In this document: piece after piece, positions 6,174 to 12,022 of the stretch
How positions within the stretch are numbered: the stretch's first letter is position 1
Layout of the letters: each line of letters opens with the position of its first letter
Assembly: GCA_052388025.1 (NCBI GenBank)
Contig: JBQTIP010000121.1
Span: forward strand, 1-12,022
Source: JBQTIP01 sp052388025
GTDB lineage: Bacteria; Actinomycetota; UBA4738; HRBIN12
Length of the DNA: 12,022 nucleotides
Reading direction: 5' to 3'
The notes under the pieces: model-generated
What the model was told of the DNA's origin: nothing
The model's input: the letters and a program-made list of their open reading frames with translations, nothing else
The model's database searches: none
Made by a program: the position numbers and the translations under genes

Positions 6174-6177
6174 CCAT

Positions 6178-6606
6178 ATGGAACGACTCGAGAAGAAGCG
6201 CCACCTCATTCCGGTGGCGCTCGTGATCGCGGCGCTCCTGGCCCTCGTGGCCGCCACGACGGCCGGAGCGTACCCCGAGCCCGACGTGTCGCCCAAGATC
6301 TGCGACATCGACTGGAGCCAGGGGCAGTGGCACGTGAAGCAGCTCATCAAGTGCGCAGCCCGCCGCTGGAAGGTCCCGGGAGGGCCCGACAAGGCCCTCG
6401 ACGTGGCCGGCTGCGAGTCGGCGTTTCACCCCAAGGCCTCCGCCAACGGCAACGCCGGCCTCTTCCAGCAACGCGTGACCTACTGGCCCGGCAGGGCGAA
6501 TGCATACGGATTCAAGGGCTGGCCGGCCCTGAACGGCAGGGCCAACATCATCGTCTCGATCCGGATGGCACACGCCGGCGGCTGGGATCCCTGGTCGTGC
6601 GCGTGA
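6178..6606 (+). CDS. Secreted small transglycosylase-like (lysozyme-fold) protein
   Basis: This 142-residue protein starts with a signal peptide: basic n-region MERLEKKRH, hydrophobic stretch about 10-26, and probable cleavage after AGA (29-31). The mature part has the short lysozyme/soluble-lytic-transglycosylase pattern. The likely catalytic glutamate is E80 in AGCESAFHPKA, followed by a GLFQQ motif (94-98), then an aromatic/Gly-rich segment and HAGGWDPWSC at the end. Such enzymes cut the glycan strand of peptidoglycan outside the membrane. Four cysteines (C42, C59, C79, C141) could form two disulfides. I chose the ATG at 6178 because the signal peptide begins there and GGGGG precedes it. 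The GTG at 6079 lies inside an SD-like sequence and would bury the signal peptide. The gene stands alone, convergent with the receiver-like gene 7 bp away. The assignment to a specific subfamily is uncertain. Confidence 0.75.
   Translation: MERLEKKRHLIPVALVIAALLALVAATTAGAYPEPDVSPKICDIDWSQGQWHVKQLIKCAARRWKVPGGPDKALDVAGCESAFHPKASANGNAGLFQQRVTYWPGRANAYGFKGWPALNGRANIIVSIRMAHAGGWDPWSCA
6197..6221 (+). repeat. 9-bp inverted repeat in the signal-peptide codons of the transglycosylase gene
   Basis: AGCGCCACC (6197-6205) and GGTGGCGCT (6213-6221) are perfect complements with a 7-nt loop. The hairpin lies 20 nt into the message. It could affect early elongation or mRNA stability, or be a codon coincidence in GC-rich DNA. 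Confidence 0.4.
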
Positions 6607-6613
6607 GGTAGCC

Positions 6614-6943
6614 CTAGCGAACGGGACCGCCCGGGCGGGGCACGTCCTTGACGGCGCCCCGGACCTCCTCCAGAGAGGCCGCCACGCAATCGGCCCCGGG
6701 CGCGTCCCGATCGCTCACGATCCGGAGCCCCGGGAAGCTCTCCCGGGCCCTCCGGATCAGGCCCGCGAACGCCCCGAACACCACCATCACGTGCGGGCGC
6801 TCCACCTCGAGCTGCGAGAGAGCCTCCTCCTCGGACGTGGCGCCCGGCGCGAGCTCCCACTCCGCGCTCACCGCCGCCAGCTTCAATGCGACCAGCGCAT
6901 CGCGGTCGTCGGCGACGCACAGGACCTTCAAGGAGCGGCACAC
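6614..6943 (-). CDS. Hypothetical protein, degenerate receiver-like (CheY-like) domain
   Basis: I do not recognise a named family for this 109-residue protein. Its pattern suggests a CheY-like alpha/beta fold. Strand 1 carries an acidic pair (LKVLCVADDRDAL, D12-D13). The expected strand 3 is HVMVVFGAF (51-59), where the phosphoacceptor aspartate is replaced by Phe/Gly. A strand RIVSD (74-78) and a C-terminal helix EEVRGAV follow. Loss of the acceptor implies a pseudo-receiver used for protein interaction rather than phosphorylation. The GTG at 6943 starts 2 bp after the corA stop with no SD, so translation is probably coupled to corA and a functional link is possible. A TTG at 6931 is an alternative start. 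The domain call is low-confidence; existence of the gene is supported by the tight spacing and protein-like composition. Confidence 0.55.
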   Translation of the reverse strand: MCRSLKVLCVADDRDALVALKLAAVSAEWELAPGATSEEEALSQLEVERPHVMVVFGAFAGLIRRARESFPGLRIVSDRDAPGADCVAASLEEVRGAVKDVPRPGGPVR

Positions 6944-6945
6944 GG

Positions 6946-7911
6946 CTAGAGCCAGTCGCGCCTCTTGAACACGCGGTACAACACGAACGCCGAGAGGCCC
7001 ATGAGCGCCAGCGCGAACGGATAGCCCAGCAGCCAGCCGAGCTCCGGCATGTTCTCGAAGTTCATCCCGTAGATCCCGGCGACGAGCGTTGGGACGAGGA
7101 TGATGGCGCCCCACGACGTCACGCTCCGCATCACCTGGTTGAGGCGGTTGGACACCTGCGAGAGCTGCGCTTCGAGCGCGGCCGTGAGCAGCTCCCGGAC
7201 GTTGTCCACGAACTCCATCACTCGGATCACGTGGTCGGCGACATCCCGGTAGTAGGGCCCGAGGGCTTGGGTCACGAACCCGGGCTGCTCCTGGACGAGG
7301 TCGAGCACCTCCCGCAGTGGGATCACGAGCCGCCGGAACGCGACCACCTCGCGCTTCAGCCTGAAGATGTCCTGCTGGACGTCGGCGTCCGGCGCGGGCG
7401 CGAACACCCGGTCCTCGATCTGCTCCCCCCGGTCCTCGAGCCGGTCCACGATCGAGAAGTAGTCGTCGACCACCTCGTCGAGCAGCGCGTAGAGCAGGAA
7501 GCCGCCGCCCTCCGAGGTCAGCTCGGGCTGGCGGTCCCCGCGCTCGATGACCCCCTTGAGGTCGAAGACCGGTGCGTAGCGGAGGGTGATCAGGAAGGCC
7601 TTCCCGGCGAAGGCGTGGATCTCGCCCTCGACGAGCTCGTCCTCATCGTCGAGGGAGAGGGCGTAGACCACCACGTGGAAGTAGCCCTCGTACACGTCGA
7701 CCTTGGGCCGCTGTCCGCGGTGGCGGGCATCCTCGATGGCCAGGGGATGCAGGCCGAATTCCTCCTGGATCATGGCGAGATCGGCCTCGGTCGGCTCGTC
7801 GATGTCGAGCCACACCCGGGCGCGCTCGTCTTCGAGGAGGTCGCTGATTGAGGCGGGGCCGAACGCCTCTTCCTTCAGCTTTCCGTCCTGATACAGACGG
7901 CACGTGATCAT
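6946..7911 (-). CDS. corA: CorA-family divalent metal cation transporter
   Basis: CorA forms a homopentameric inner-membrane channel for Mg2+ (also Co2+, Ni2+), gated by Mg2+ binding to the cytoplasmic domain. The 321-residue protein is full length. It has an N-terminal alpha/beta cytoplasmic domain (1-160), a long stalk helix (about 180-265), and TM1 (about 266-283) ending in the family signature YGMNFENMPEL, with GMN at residues 282-284. TM2 (about 292-312) and a short basic tail KRRDWL follow. The ATG at 7911 gives the usual N-terminus; longer in-frame sequence is arginine/serine-rich and unconserved. Upstream is TAGGCT, 7 nt before the ATG, suggesting a leaderless start, though CCGGAAG could act as a close SD. 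It is followed by the receiver-like gene after 2 bp and is divergent from a GNAT gene. Confidence 0.95.
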   Translation of the reverse strand: MITCRLYQDGKLKEEAFGPASISDLLEDERARVWLDIDEPTEADLAMIQEEFGLHPLAIEDARHRGQRPKVDVYEGYFHVVVYALSLDDEDELVEGEIHAFAGKAFLITLRYAPVFDLKGVIERGDRQPELTSEGGGFLLYALLDEVVDDYFSIVDRLEDRGEQIEDRVFAPAPDADVQQDIFRLKREVVAFRRLVIPLREVLDLVQEQPGFVTQALGPYYRDVADHVIRVMEFVDNVRELLTAALEAQLSQVSNRLNQVMRSVTSWGAIILVPTLVAGIYGMNFENMPELGWLLGYPFALALMGLSAFVLYRVFKRRDWL

Positions 7912-7918
7912 CTTCCGG

Positions 7919-7924
7919 AGCCTA
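7919..7924 (-). promoter_or_regulatory. Putative -10 box (TAGGCT) of corA
   Basis: On the minus strand TAGGCT ends 7 nt before the corA ATG at 7911. It lies in the same short region as the -10 box for the divergent GNAT gene, and the two promoters share a CTACC/GGTAG inverted repeat. Confidence 0.4.
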
Positions 7925-7943
7925 CCGCAGCGCAGGGCCTGGG

Positions 7944-7949
7944 TAGACT
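7944..7949 (+). promoter_or_regulatory. Putative -10 box (TAGACT) of the GNAT gene, leaderless start
   Basis: TAGACT is followed by 8 nt and then GTG at 7958. No SD is present in the gap. The -35 region falls on the corA -10 box, so the two promoters probably exclude each other. Confidence 0.4.
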
Positions 7950-7957
7950 GCTCGCCC

Positions 7958-8752
7958 GTGACCGATCTCGAGCCGTTGCTGCGGTTCTGGCGAGCGTTCG
8001 ACGACCGGGCGGAGCGCGTCGAACCCACCTGGTGGGGGGCGGTCGTCGCCGACCCGCGCTTCCCTACGATCGAGGACGTGAACTACGCCCGGGTGGAGAC
8101 CGCAGGCCCCGACCTCACCCTGGCCGAGGTGGAGAGCGTTCTCCTGCCGGCCCTCGATTGGAGCCGGGCGACGCGCGTCCACATCGTCCTGTTCTACCCG
8201 GAGGAGCTCACGGGACTGGTCGCGGAGCTGGGCGCCCGCGGCGACCGCCTGTCATGGGATACAGCAATGGAATACCGGGGCGACGGCGCGCCCCGCACGG
8301 GCGAGGTCGCGGTCGAGGAGATCCGGGAGTTCGACGACGCCTTCTGGCAGCGGCACCGCGACTCCATGCGTGAGTTCGGCGTCACCGAGGCCTCGGATCT
8401 CGACCCGATCCTGCGCTTCGAGCGGGAGACGGTCCTCCCGGCCGGAAGGCGCTGTCTAACGGTCCGGGAGGACGGCCGCATGGTGGCGTTCGGCTCGTTC
8501 CTGGTGCTCGCGGAGGTGGGGTACATCGACCACGTCGTCACGTTCCCGGAGGCGCGGGGTAGGGGCTACGCGAGCGCCATCGTGAACCGCATCGTGGAGG
8601 AGTTCACCCGGACGGGAGCGGGCCACCTGTACCTGCTCGCGGAGTCGGACGGCGGTCCCATCTCGCTGTACGAGCGCCTGGGCTTCGTGAAGGTGGGCCA
8701 GATCGCCAGCTCGATGCGCCCGGCGGACTCACGGAGCGGGCTCGGCCCCTGA
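7958..8752 (+). CDS. GNAT-family N-acetyltransferase
   Basis: GNAT enzymes transfer an acetyl group from acetyl-CoA to an amine of a small molecule or protein; the acceptor here is unknown. The 264-residue protein has a divergent N-terminal half (1-115) and a recognisable C-terminal GNAT domain (about 118-250). Motif A is HVVTFPEARGRGYASAI (192-208), where the R-G-R-G-Y loop binds the CoA pyrophosphate. Motif B ends in ISLYERLGFVKVG (235-247). The length suggests two GNAT-like halves, the first degenerate. The GTG at 7958 was chosen because the frame upstream overlaps the corA start, and the TAGACT box lies 8 nt before it. It is convergent with the PiT gene, with 16 bp between the stop codons. 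Confidence 0.85.
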   Translation: MTDLEPLLRFWRAFDDRAERVEPTWWGAVVADPRFPTIEDVNYARVETAGPDLTLAEVESVLLPALDWSRATRVHIVLFYPEELTGLVAELGARGDRLSWDTAMEYRGDGAPRTGEVAVEEIREFDDAFWQRHRDSMREFGVTEASDLDPILRFERETVLPAGRRCLTVREDGRMVAFGSFLVLAEVGYIDHVVTFPEARGRGYASAIVNRIVEEFTRTGAGHLYLLAESDGGPISLYERLGFVKVGQIASSMRPADSRSGLGP

Positions 8753-8768
8753 GGCGCCTCCCATCAGG

Positions 8769-9764
8769 CTACAGGATCGCCGAGAAGACCTTGCCGAGCA
8801 GGAAGCCCAGGAGGGCGCACGAGGGCCAGGTGAGGATCCATGCCGTTACGACCTGCCCGGCGACGCCCCAGCGAACAGCCGAGAATCGCTTGGTGGCCCC
8901 CACACCCATGATCGCCGACCCGATGGCGTGCGTGGTCGAGACGGGGATCCCGAGCTGAGCTGCTCCCGTGATCACGGCGGCGGCTCCCGTCTCCGCCGCG
9001 AAGCCCTGGACTGGCTCGAGCCTGGTGATCCGGAGACCGAGCGTACGGACCACCCGCCACCCCCCGATCATCGTCCCGAGGCCCATGACGACGGCCGCAG
9101 AAACGATCACCCAAACCGGGATGTCGAACTCCGACGGAACTCGCCCCCCGGCCCCCGCTTCATTGAGGAGTATGGCCAGCGTGATGATCCCCATGGTCTT
9201 CTGCGCATCGTTCGTGCCGTGGCTGAATGCCATGAACGCGGCCGAAAGGATCTGGGCCTTGCCGAAGACCTTGCGGACCGTCGACCGGCGCACCCGCGAG
9301 AAGATCCGGTAGATCAGCACCATGAGCACGAGCCCGATGAGGAACCCGCCCACGGGCGACGTGACCAGCCCGATCAGGGACTTCCTGGTCCCCTCCCACT
9401 CCAGGCCATGGATCCCACCGGCTGCGAACCCGGCCCCAAGCAGGCCCGCCACCAGGGCATGCGACTCGCTCGAGGGGAGCCCGAAGTACTGAGCGCCGAG
9501 CGCCCAAAGCGTGGCCGCGAGGACCGCGGCGGCCACCGTCTCCAGCGTCACCAAGTCAGAGTCGACTATCCCGGAGGCGATGGTCTTGGCCACAGCTGTC
9601 CCGCTGAGGGCGCCGACGAGGTTCAAGACGCCGGCCATGATCACCGCGTGGTGAGGGCGAAGGACCCTCGTGGAGACGACCGTCGCGATGGAGTTGGGCG
9701 CGTCGGTCCAACCGTTGGCGAACTCGAACCCGTAGGCTAGGAGAAGGACGACCCAAAGCGGCAT
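8769..9764 (-). CDS. pit: PiT-family inorganic phosphate permease
   Basis: This low-affinity phosphate (metal-phosphate) symporter sits in the inner membrane. The 331-residue, highly hydrophobic protein has the two inverted PiT repeats. The first signature is NGWTDAPNSIATVVSTR (17-33), followed by LPSSESHAL (96-104). The second begins with SHGTNDAQKTMG (181-192) and ends with IPVSTTHAIGSA (273-284). About 8-10 membrane segments are visible, and the cytoplasmic loop near 155-170 is short and basic. The ATG at 9764 overlaps the DUF47 stop as TGATG, so the permease is translated by coupling and has no SD of its own. The neighbouring DUF47 protein is the usual accessory of PiT permeases. Transcription presumably starts at the promoter before the DUF47 gene. 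Confidence 0.95.
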   Translation of the reverse strand: MPLWVVLLLAYGFEFANGWTDAPNSIATVVSTRVLRPHHAVIMAGVLNLVGALSGTAVAKTIASGIVDSDLVTLETVAAAVLAATLWALGAQYFGLPSSESHALVAGLLGAGFAAGGIHGLEWEGTRKSLIGLVTSPVGGFLIGLVLMVLIYRIFSRVRRSTVRKVFGKAQILSAAFMAFSHGTNDAQKTMGIITLAILLNEAGAGGRVPSEFDIPVWVIVSAAVVMGLGTMIGGWRVVRTLGLRITRLEPVQGFAAETGAAAVITGAAQLGIPVSTTHAIGSAIMGVGATKRFSAVRWGVAGQVVTAWILTWPSCALLGFLLGKVFSAIL

Positions 9765-10390
9765 CAGGCGTGCTTCAGCGCGATGGCCTCGAGGCAGTCG
9801 GCCACGTCCTCGATCCGGTCGATGGCGGCCTCGAGCTCATCGATGATGTCCTTCCACTTCAGCACGTCCATGGCCTTGTAGTCGCCCCCGAACAGGTCGG
9901 CGACCGCACGGCGATAGATGCGATCGCCCTCGTTCTCCAGGCGGTTGATCTCCACCCAGTACTCGGAGAGCTGCGCGTATTTCGGAAGGGTCGCGAGGCC
10001 CTCGCGGGTCGCCCGCGTCGCCCGAACGATCACGTCCGCCTGGGCCTTCATCTCGGGAAGAGGACTCTCGATCTTATGGAGGACGAAGAGGTCTGCGGCC
10101 GCCTCCATGTGGTCGAGGACGTCGTCGAGGGTGGAGGTCAGCTTGTGGATGTCGTCGTGATCAAGCGGCGTGACGAACACGGTGTTGAGCCGCCGCATGA
10201 TCTCGTGGGTGATCTCGTCGCCCTCGTGCTCCAGGTCTCGGAGTCGCTCGGCCTTCCTCGCGGTGTCGTGATAAGCGGACACCAGGTCATGTAGGGCGTC
10301 GGCCGCCTTCTCGATGTTGGTGGCCTGTCGAACGAACAGCTCGAAGAAGCTCTCGTCTCGTGGAACCAGTCGGAATCGCAGGTTCCGCAC
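9764..10390 (-). CDS. DUF47 (PhoU-like) accessory protein of the PiT phosphate permease
   Basis: This 208-residue, almost entirely helical, charged cytosolic protein belongs to the DUF47/Pit-accessory family, a PhoU relative. Such proteins are encoded next to PiT permeases and are thought to modulate them. Family traits visible here are FFELFVRQATNIEKAADAL (15-33), the metal-binding-type LEHEGDEITHEIMRRL (53-68), a mid helix DDVLDHMEAAADLF (89-102), LENEGDRIYRRAV (151-163), and the C-terminal DELEAAIDRIEDVADCLE (184-201). The GTG at 10390 is preceded by a strong purine run (GGAGGGGGAGA, 10395-10405). The longer upstream frame is proline/arginine-rich and runs through the terminator and promoter region, so it is rejected. 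It overlaps pit by one base. Confidence 0.93.
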   Translation of the reverse strand: MRNLRFRLVPRDESFFELFVRQATNIEKAADALHDLVSAYHDTARKAERLRDLEHEGDEITHEIMRRLNTVFVTPLDHDDIHKLTSTLDDVLDHMEAAADLFVLHKIESPLPEMKAQADVIVRATRATREGLATLPKYAQLSEYWVEINRLENEGDRIYRRAVADLFGGDYKAMDVLKWKDIIDELEAAIDRIEDVADCLEAIALKHA

Positions 10391-10420
10391 TCGGTCTCCC
10401 CCTCCGCTCTCCCGCGGCGT

Positions 10421-10449
10421 TTGATACACCACGCGGGCTGGAAGGACAA
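10421..10449 (-). promoter_or_regulatory. Promoter for the DUF47-pit operon (TTGTCC-17-TATCAA)
   Basis: On the minus strand TTGTCC (10444-10449) and TATCAA (10421-10426) are separated by exactly 17 bp, with predicted transcription start near 10414 and an SD-containing leader of about 25 nt. The -35 lies in the T-rich tail of the preceding terminator hairpin. No PhoP/RegX3-type direct repeats of the GTTCA kind are seen around it. Confidence 0.6.
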
Positions 10450-10475
10450 ACCGGCCGGGCGGGGGGGAGCCCGGC
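10444..10475 (-). terminator. Hairpin terminator after the response regulator gene
   Basis: Reading on the minus strand, GCCGGGC (10469-10475) and GCCCGGC (10454-10460) form a 7-bp stem with an 8-nt C-rich loop. A CGGTTTGTCCTT tail follows. It begins 8 bp after the response regulator stop codon, so it probably ends the pst-phoU-regulator transcript. Confidence 0.5.
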
Positions 10476-10482
10476 GCTTCCG

Positions 10483-11187
10483 TCAGGGCTTGTCGACGAA
10501 CTTGTACCCCAGGCCCCGGACCGTGACCACATGAGCGGGGCGGTGCGGGTCCTCCTCGATCTTGCGACGAAGGCGTTTCACGTGGACGTCCAGGGTCTTC
10601 GTGTCTCCGAAGTAGTCGGCCCCCCAGACCTCCTCGATGAGGAACTCCCGGGTGAGCAGCCGTCCCTTGCGGCGAAGGAAAGCCTCGAGCAGCTCGAACT
10701 CTTTGGGGGGGAAGGGGACGAGCTCGCCCCCTACCCGGACCTCGTGTCGGCTCACGTCCATCTCCACGGGACCGCCGCGCAAGAACTCCTCGCCCTCCGA
10801 GGCGGAGGGAGCACAAGACCGGCGAAGGTTGGCTCGCACACGCGAGATCAGCTCGCGCACGGAGAAAGGCTTCGTGACGTAGTCGTCCGCCCCGAGCTCG
10901 AGGCCGATGACCTTGTCGGCCTCGGAGTCCTTGGCGGTCACCATGATGATGGGGACGTCGGACTCGGCGCGGATCGCCCGGCAGACGTCGAGGCCGGACA
11001 GCTCGGGGAGCATGAGGTCGAGGATCACGAGCGCGGGCGTCTCGGCCCTGAACTTCTCGAGGGCGCTGCGGCCGTTCGGAGCGACGGCGACCCGGTAGCC
11101 CTCCCGCTCGAGGTTGTAGCGGACCGAGTCGGCGAGCGCCTCCTCGTCCTCGACGATGAGGATCCGCGCGGCGGCCTCAGCCAGCAT
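10483..11187 (-). CDS. OmpR/PhoB-family response regulator, likely phosphate-responsive (RegX3/PhoB-like)
   Basis: This 234-residue two-domain DNA-binding regulator has a receiver (about 8-122) and a winged-helix OmpR-type output (about 138-232). The receiver has the acidic pocket E13/D14 (LIVEDEEAL), phosphoacceptor D57 (VILDLMLPELSG), T84 (MVTAKD) and the K106 loop (DDYVTKPFSV). The output domain shows LLTREFLIEEVWG, the recognition helix TLDVHVKRLRRKIE and the wing HVVTVRGLGYKF. It is full length and all activation residues are present. Its ATG overlaps the phoU 3' end by 11 bp, so it is the last gene of the pst-phoU operon. This strongly suggests control of phosphate-starvation genes. No histidine kinase gene is adjacent on the downstream side, where a terminator follows. 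I leave the symbol blank because PhoB, PhoP and RegX3 cannot be told apart here. Confidence 0.92.
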   Translation of the reverse strand: MLAEAAARILIVEDEEALADSVRYNLEREGYRVAVAPNGRSALEKFRAETPALVILDLMLPELSGLDVCRAIRAESDVPIIMVTAKDSEADKVIGLELGADDYVTKPFSVRELISRVRANLRRSCAPSASEGEEFLRGGPVEMDVSRHEVRVGGELVPFPPKEFELLEAFLRRKGRLLTREFLIEEVWGADYFGDTKTLDVHVKRLRRKIEEDPHRPAHVVTVRGLGYKFVDKP

Positions 11188-11869
11188 CCGGCCTGGCCTC
11201 GACCGGGTGCGAGGCGTCGGTGAACTCCCTGAACTCCCCCGTCAGCAGGAACCCGACCTGCTCCCCGATGTCGACCGCGTGATCGCCCACCCGCTCGAGC
11301 TGCCGGGCCACGACGTTCATCCGCAGGCCCCAGTCGAGCATCGCGGGATCGGCGGCCAGCGCTGCGACCTCCTTGTACATGCCGAGATTCAACCGGTCGA
11401 CCGGGTCGTCCATCTCCGGCAGCCTCAGACATAGCTCGAGATCGCGCCGGCCGAACGCCTCCATGGCGGTGCGGATCATCGGCCGGACCACATCGCTCAT
11501 CTCTCCGATCTGCGACAGGACCGTCTGGCTGCCGGGAAGCTCGCGGATCGACTTGTAGATCTTGGCGATGTTCACGGCCATGTCCCCGACCCGCTCCAGG
11601 TGGAGGTTGATGTGGAGGATGGCCGAGATCAACCGGAGGTCCGTCGCGACCGGCGTCTGCAGGGCGAGCAGCTGAAGGGTCCGCGCCTCGACCGACAGGT
11701 ACTTCTCGTCGATCTCGTCGTCGCCGGCGATCACTTCGTCGGCCTCGGCGTCGTTCCGGGTGGCAAGGGCATCGACCGCCTTGCCCACTGCCCGCTCGGC
11801 GAGCTCGCCCATGGCCAGGATGTCCAGCTCGAGGGCCTCAAGCTCCTCGTGGAAATGGACGCGGCCCAT
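11177..11869 (-). CDS. phoU: Phosphate-specific transport system accessory protein PhoU
   Basis: PhoU is a cytosolic helical protein that links the PstSCAB transporter to the PhoR-type kinase and restrains the Pho response when phosphate is plentiful. The 230-residue protein has the two three-helix repeats, each with a metal-cluster motif: LERVGDMAVNIAKIY (91-105) and LERVGDHAVDIGEQV (191-205). The N-terminus FHEELEALELDILAMGELAE is typical. The ATG at 11869 overlaps the pstB stop as TGATG, with AAGG in the pstB 3' end as a weak SD, so translation is coupled. The 3' end overlaps the response regulator start by 11 bp. All expected motifs are present and the length is normal. Confidence 0.97.
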   Translation of the reverse strand: MGRVHFHEELEALELDILAMGELAERAVGKAVDALATRNDAEADEVIAGDDEIDEKYLSVEARTLQLLALQTPVATDLRLISAILHINLHLERVGDMAVNIAKIYKSIRELPGSQTVLSQIGEMSDVVRPMIRTAMEAFGRRDLELCLRLPEMDDPVDRLNLGMYKEVAALAADPAMLDWGLRMNVVARQLERVGDHAVDIGEQVGFLLTGEFREFTDASHPVEARPDAG

Positions 11870-12022
11870 CAGCCGAACCTTCCCGTCACGTAGTCCTCCG
11901 TTCGCTTGTCCGACGGGTTTGTGAAGATCACCTCGGTGCGGTCGTACTCAACGACGATCCCGGTTCGCTGGCCGTTGTCCGAGACCTCTACAGTGAAGAA
12001 GGCGGTCCGGTCGCTCACCCGC
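11869..12022 (-). CDS. pstB: Phosphate ABC transporter ATP-binding protein PstB, C-terminal end only
   Basis: The last ~50 codons of pstB are in the window; the gene continues beyond the right edge. The visible part reads RVSDRTAFFTVEV, then a strand-turn-strand region, TEVIFTNPSDKRTEDY, and the family-typical ending VTGRFG. This is the post-H-loop C-terminal region of the PstB ATPase, which powers PstSCA high-affinity phosphate import. Walker and signature motifs lie outside the window. The segment NGQRTGIVVEYDRTEV, between the AFF strand and the usual 'EFGPT' position, is slightly longer than in the E. coli protein. The stop codon overlaps the phoU start (TGATG). Confidence 0.93.
   Translation of the reverse strand, partial: RVSDRTAFFTVEVSDNGQRTGIVVEYDRTEVIFTNPSDKRTEDYVTGRFG

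Larger units (their letters stand above)
5828..6177. other. 350-bp divergent intergenic region between ispH and the transglycosylase gene
   Basis: I see no gene with protein-like composition on either strand. Recognisable elements are the ispH -10 box (5834-5839), a 15-nt stretch complementary to the 16S rRNA 3' tail (6074-6088), and a hairpin over the transglycosylase SD (6152-6173). The c-di-AMP riboswitch that often precedes actinobacterial cell-wall hydrolases was looked for, but its conserved blocks are not evident. No confident + strand promoter was found. Confidence 0.5.

Noticed and set aside
6000..6177. c-di-AMP (ydaO-type) riboswitch before the transglycosylase gene
   Set aside because: A GGGGTGAAA-like piece occurs, but the other conserved blocks of that riboswitch are not found in the expected order.
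6079..6177. GTG at 6079 as start of the transglycosylase gene
   Set aside because: The GTG lies inside the SD-like sequence and would add 33 residues before a normal signal peptide.
6627..6638. 12-bp palindrome CCGCCCGGGCGG near convergent gene ends, considered as a terminator
   Set aside because: No loop, no T-tract on either strand, and it lies in coding sequence of the receiver-like gene.
6886..7851. Long + strand open frame opposite corA (similar ones opposite pit at 8928-9740 and opposite the response regulator at 10360-11223)
   Set aside because: These are mirror frames caused by GC-biased third codon positions. They have no domain pattern, while the opposite strand encodes clear conserved proteins.
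8751..8760. Palindrome GAGGCGCCTC between the GNAT and pit stop codons as a bidirectional terminator
   Set aside because: Too short, no loop and no T-tract. The 16-bp gap shows no convincing termination signal.
10391..10482. Pho box (GTTCA-type direct repeats) controlling DUF47-pit
   Set aside because: No such repeats are visible near the promoter on either strand.

Overview
The window is GC-rich, gene-dense bacterial DNA that looks actinobacterial. The evidence is the codon bias, GTG starts, a RegX3/PhoB-type regulator beside phoU, and apparently leaderless genes with a TANNNT -10 box just before the start codon. The taxon is inferred from these traits; no rRNA or other taxonomic marker is present. 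I recognise no insertion sequence, CRISPR array, tRNA or rRNA.

Layout, left to right. (1) Positions 1-442 hold two broken pieces of what is normally a cyanophycin-type gene pair. A fragment resembling the N-terminal region of cyanophycin-synthetase-like Mur ligases (+ strand) runs tail-to-tail into the first ~80 codons of a cyanophycinase-like gene (- strand). The junction near 190-210 indicates an inversion or an assembly/amplification chimera. (2) Positions 447-1751 hold a small IscA/HesB-fold protein (-) divergent from an HhH-GPD DNA glycosylase (+). (3) Positions 1852-4872 hold a metal-transport module on +. It comprises a two-repeat SLC41/MgtE-type transporter, an overlapping gene encoding a duplicated PhoU-TrkA_C protein, and a stand-alone double Lrp/AsnC ligand-binding (RAM) protein behind its own likely leaderless promoter. 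(4) Positions 4880-5827 hold ispH (-), the last enzyme of the MEP isoprenoid pathway. (5) Positions 5828-6177 are a long non-coding stretch leading into a secreted transglycosylase-like gene (6178-6606, +) with an SD-sequestering hairpin. (6) Positions 6614-7911 (-) hold corA and a coupled degenerate receiver-like protein. These are divergent from a GNAT acetyltransferase (7958-8752, +) across a 46-bp shared promoter region. (7) Positions 8769-12022 (-) are a phosphate block: end of pstB, phoU, an OmpR/PhoB-family regulator and a terminator hairpin, then a separate promoter for a DUF47 accessory gene and a PiT permease.

Functionally the window is mostly ion homeostasis. It has two unrelated divalent-cation transporters (SLC41/MgtE and CorA), and high-affinity (Pst) next to low-affinity (PiT) phosphate uptake. 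Three proteins carry PhoU-like helical domains: PhoU itself, DUF47 and the PhoU-TrkA_C duplication. The most notable observations are the recurring leaderless promoter pattern, the fused PhoU-TrkA_C duplication that keeps an internal SD and ATG at its seam, the broken inverted cyanophycin genes, and the structured leader of the transglycosylase gene.
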